Source: an uncultured Collinsella sp. (GTDB lineage: Bacteria > Actinomycetota > Coriobacteriia > Coriobacteriales > Coriobacteriaceae). From it: a stretch of DNA of 6,122 bases. The notes under the pieces are model-generated. The model was not told the origin of the DNA. It did no database searches and worked only from the letters and a program-made list of their open reading frames with translations. The stretch lies in NCBI GenBank assembly GCA_900548495.1, contig URKT01000104.1, forward strand, positions 1-6,122, written 5' to 3'. A program made the position numbers and the translations under genes. This document shows positions 6,061 to 6,122 of this stretch, piece by piece (positions within the stretch are counted from its first letter, which is position 1; each line of letters begins with the position of its first letter).

Positions 6061-6091
6061 ATCGCTGCGGTAGCGCGCAGAGATGTGGTGT

Positions 6092-6117
6092 AAGAGGCGG
6101 GGCATACCCCGCCTCTT
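6092..6117. terminator. GC-rich hairpin at window end, probable terminator
   Basis: AAGAGGCGGGG (6092-6102) and CCCCGCCTCTT (6107-6117) form an 11-bp perfect stem with the 4-base loop CATA. The window ends 5 bases later (CCCTT), so a T run on the + strand cannot be confirmed. On the - strand the bases after the stem are not T-rich. Confidence 0.55.
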
Positions 6118-6122
6118 CCCTT

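Larger units (their letters stand above)
5712..6122. other. Gene-free structured region downstream of talC
   Basis: Across 411 bases I find no ORF with a ribosome site and family-like composition on either strand, and no tRNA or recognisable RNA family. The stretch instead holds a 17-bp perfect hairpin (5742-5813), a 25-base element repeated in inverted orientation (5891-5915 and 6036-6060), a small dyad GGTAAA/TTTACC (5916-5921 and 5926-5931), a strong terminator (5949-5997) and an 11-bp GC hairpin (6092-6117). It may be a long talC 3' region, an unannotated small RNA, or a cluster of intergenic repeats. Confidence 0.6.

Noticed and set aside
1..6122. CRISPR array, phage genes, toxin-antitoxin pair or defence system
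   Set aside because: No spaced direct repeats and no protein with motifs of such systems; the genes are ordinary housekeeping and regulatory functions.

Overview
This window is the beginning of an assembled draft contig from a GC-rich bacterium. Protein style and base composition (roughly 60% GC) fit Coriobacteriia, most likely Collinsella or a close relative; this is inferred from memory of family sequences, not from a search. The first 47 bases are not biological. They are the end of an Illumina P7/Nextera i7 adapter plus the Tn5 mosaic end, left on the contig by incomplete trimming. Genomic sequence begins at base 48.

Layout: (1) 48-530 (+) is the C-terminal 160 residues of a sensor histidine kinase whose front part is off the contig. 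It is followed after 4 bases by 535-1248 (+), an OmpR/KdpE-type response regulator. Together they look like KdpD/KdpE, the two-component system that controls the Kdp high-affinity potassium pump. (2) 1249-1342 is a convergent spacer filled by a long hairpin. (3) 1343-3910 (-) is an 855-residue RlmL/RlmK-type 23S rRNA methyltransferase fusion. Its RlmK half looks intact, but its RlmL half has lost the recognisable catalytic motif. (4) 3911-3985 is a short divergent promoter region. (5) 3986-4813 (+) is a Cof-type HAD phosphatase. (6) 5007-5711 (+) is a small TalC/FSA-family transaldolase with its own upstream region. (7) 5712-6122 has no convincing gene but is dense in inverted repeats: a 17-bp perfect hairpin, a pair of inverted 25-bp elements, a strong intrinsic terminator between them, and a final GC-rich hairpin at the window edge.

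The genes do not form one pathway. Kdp regulation, rRNA modification, sugar-phosphate or cofactor dephosphorylation and pentose-phosphate carbon shuffling are separate housekeeping jobs on separate transcripts. I see no new multi-gene system. The points most worth a second look are the degenerate RlmL domain, the structured gene-free tail of the window, and the adapter, which creates a false protein N-terminus.
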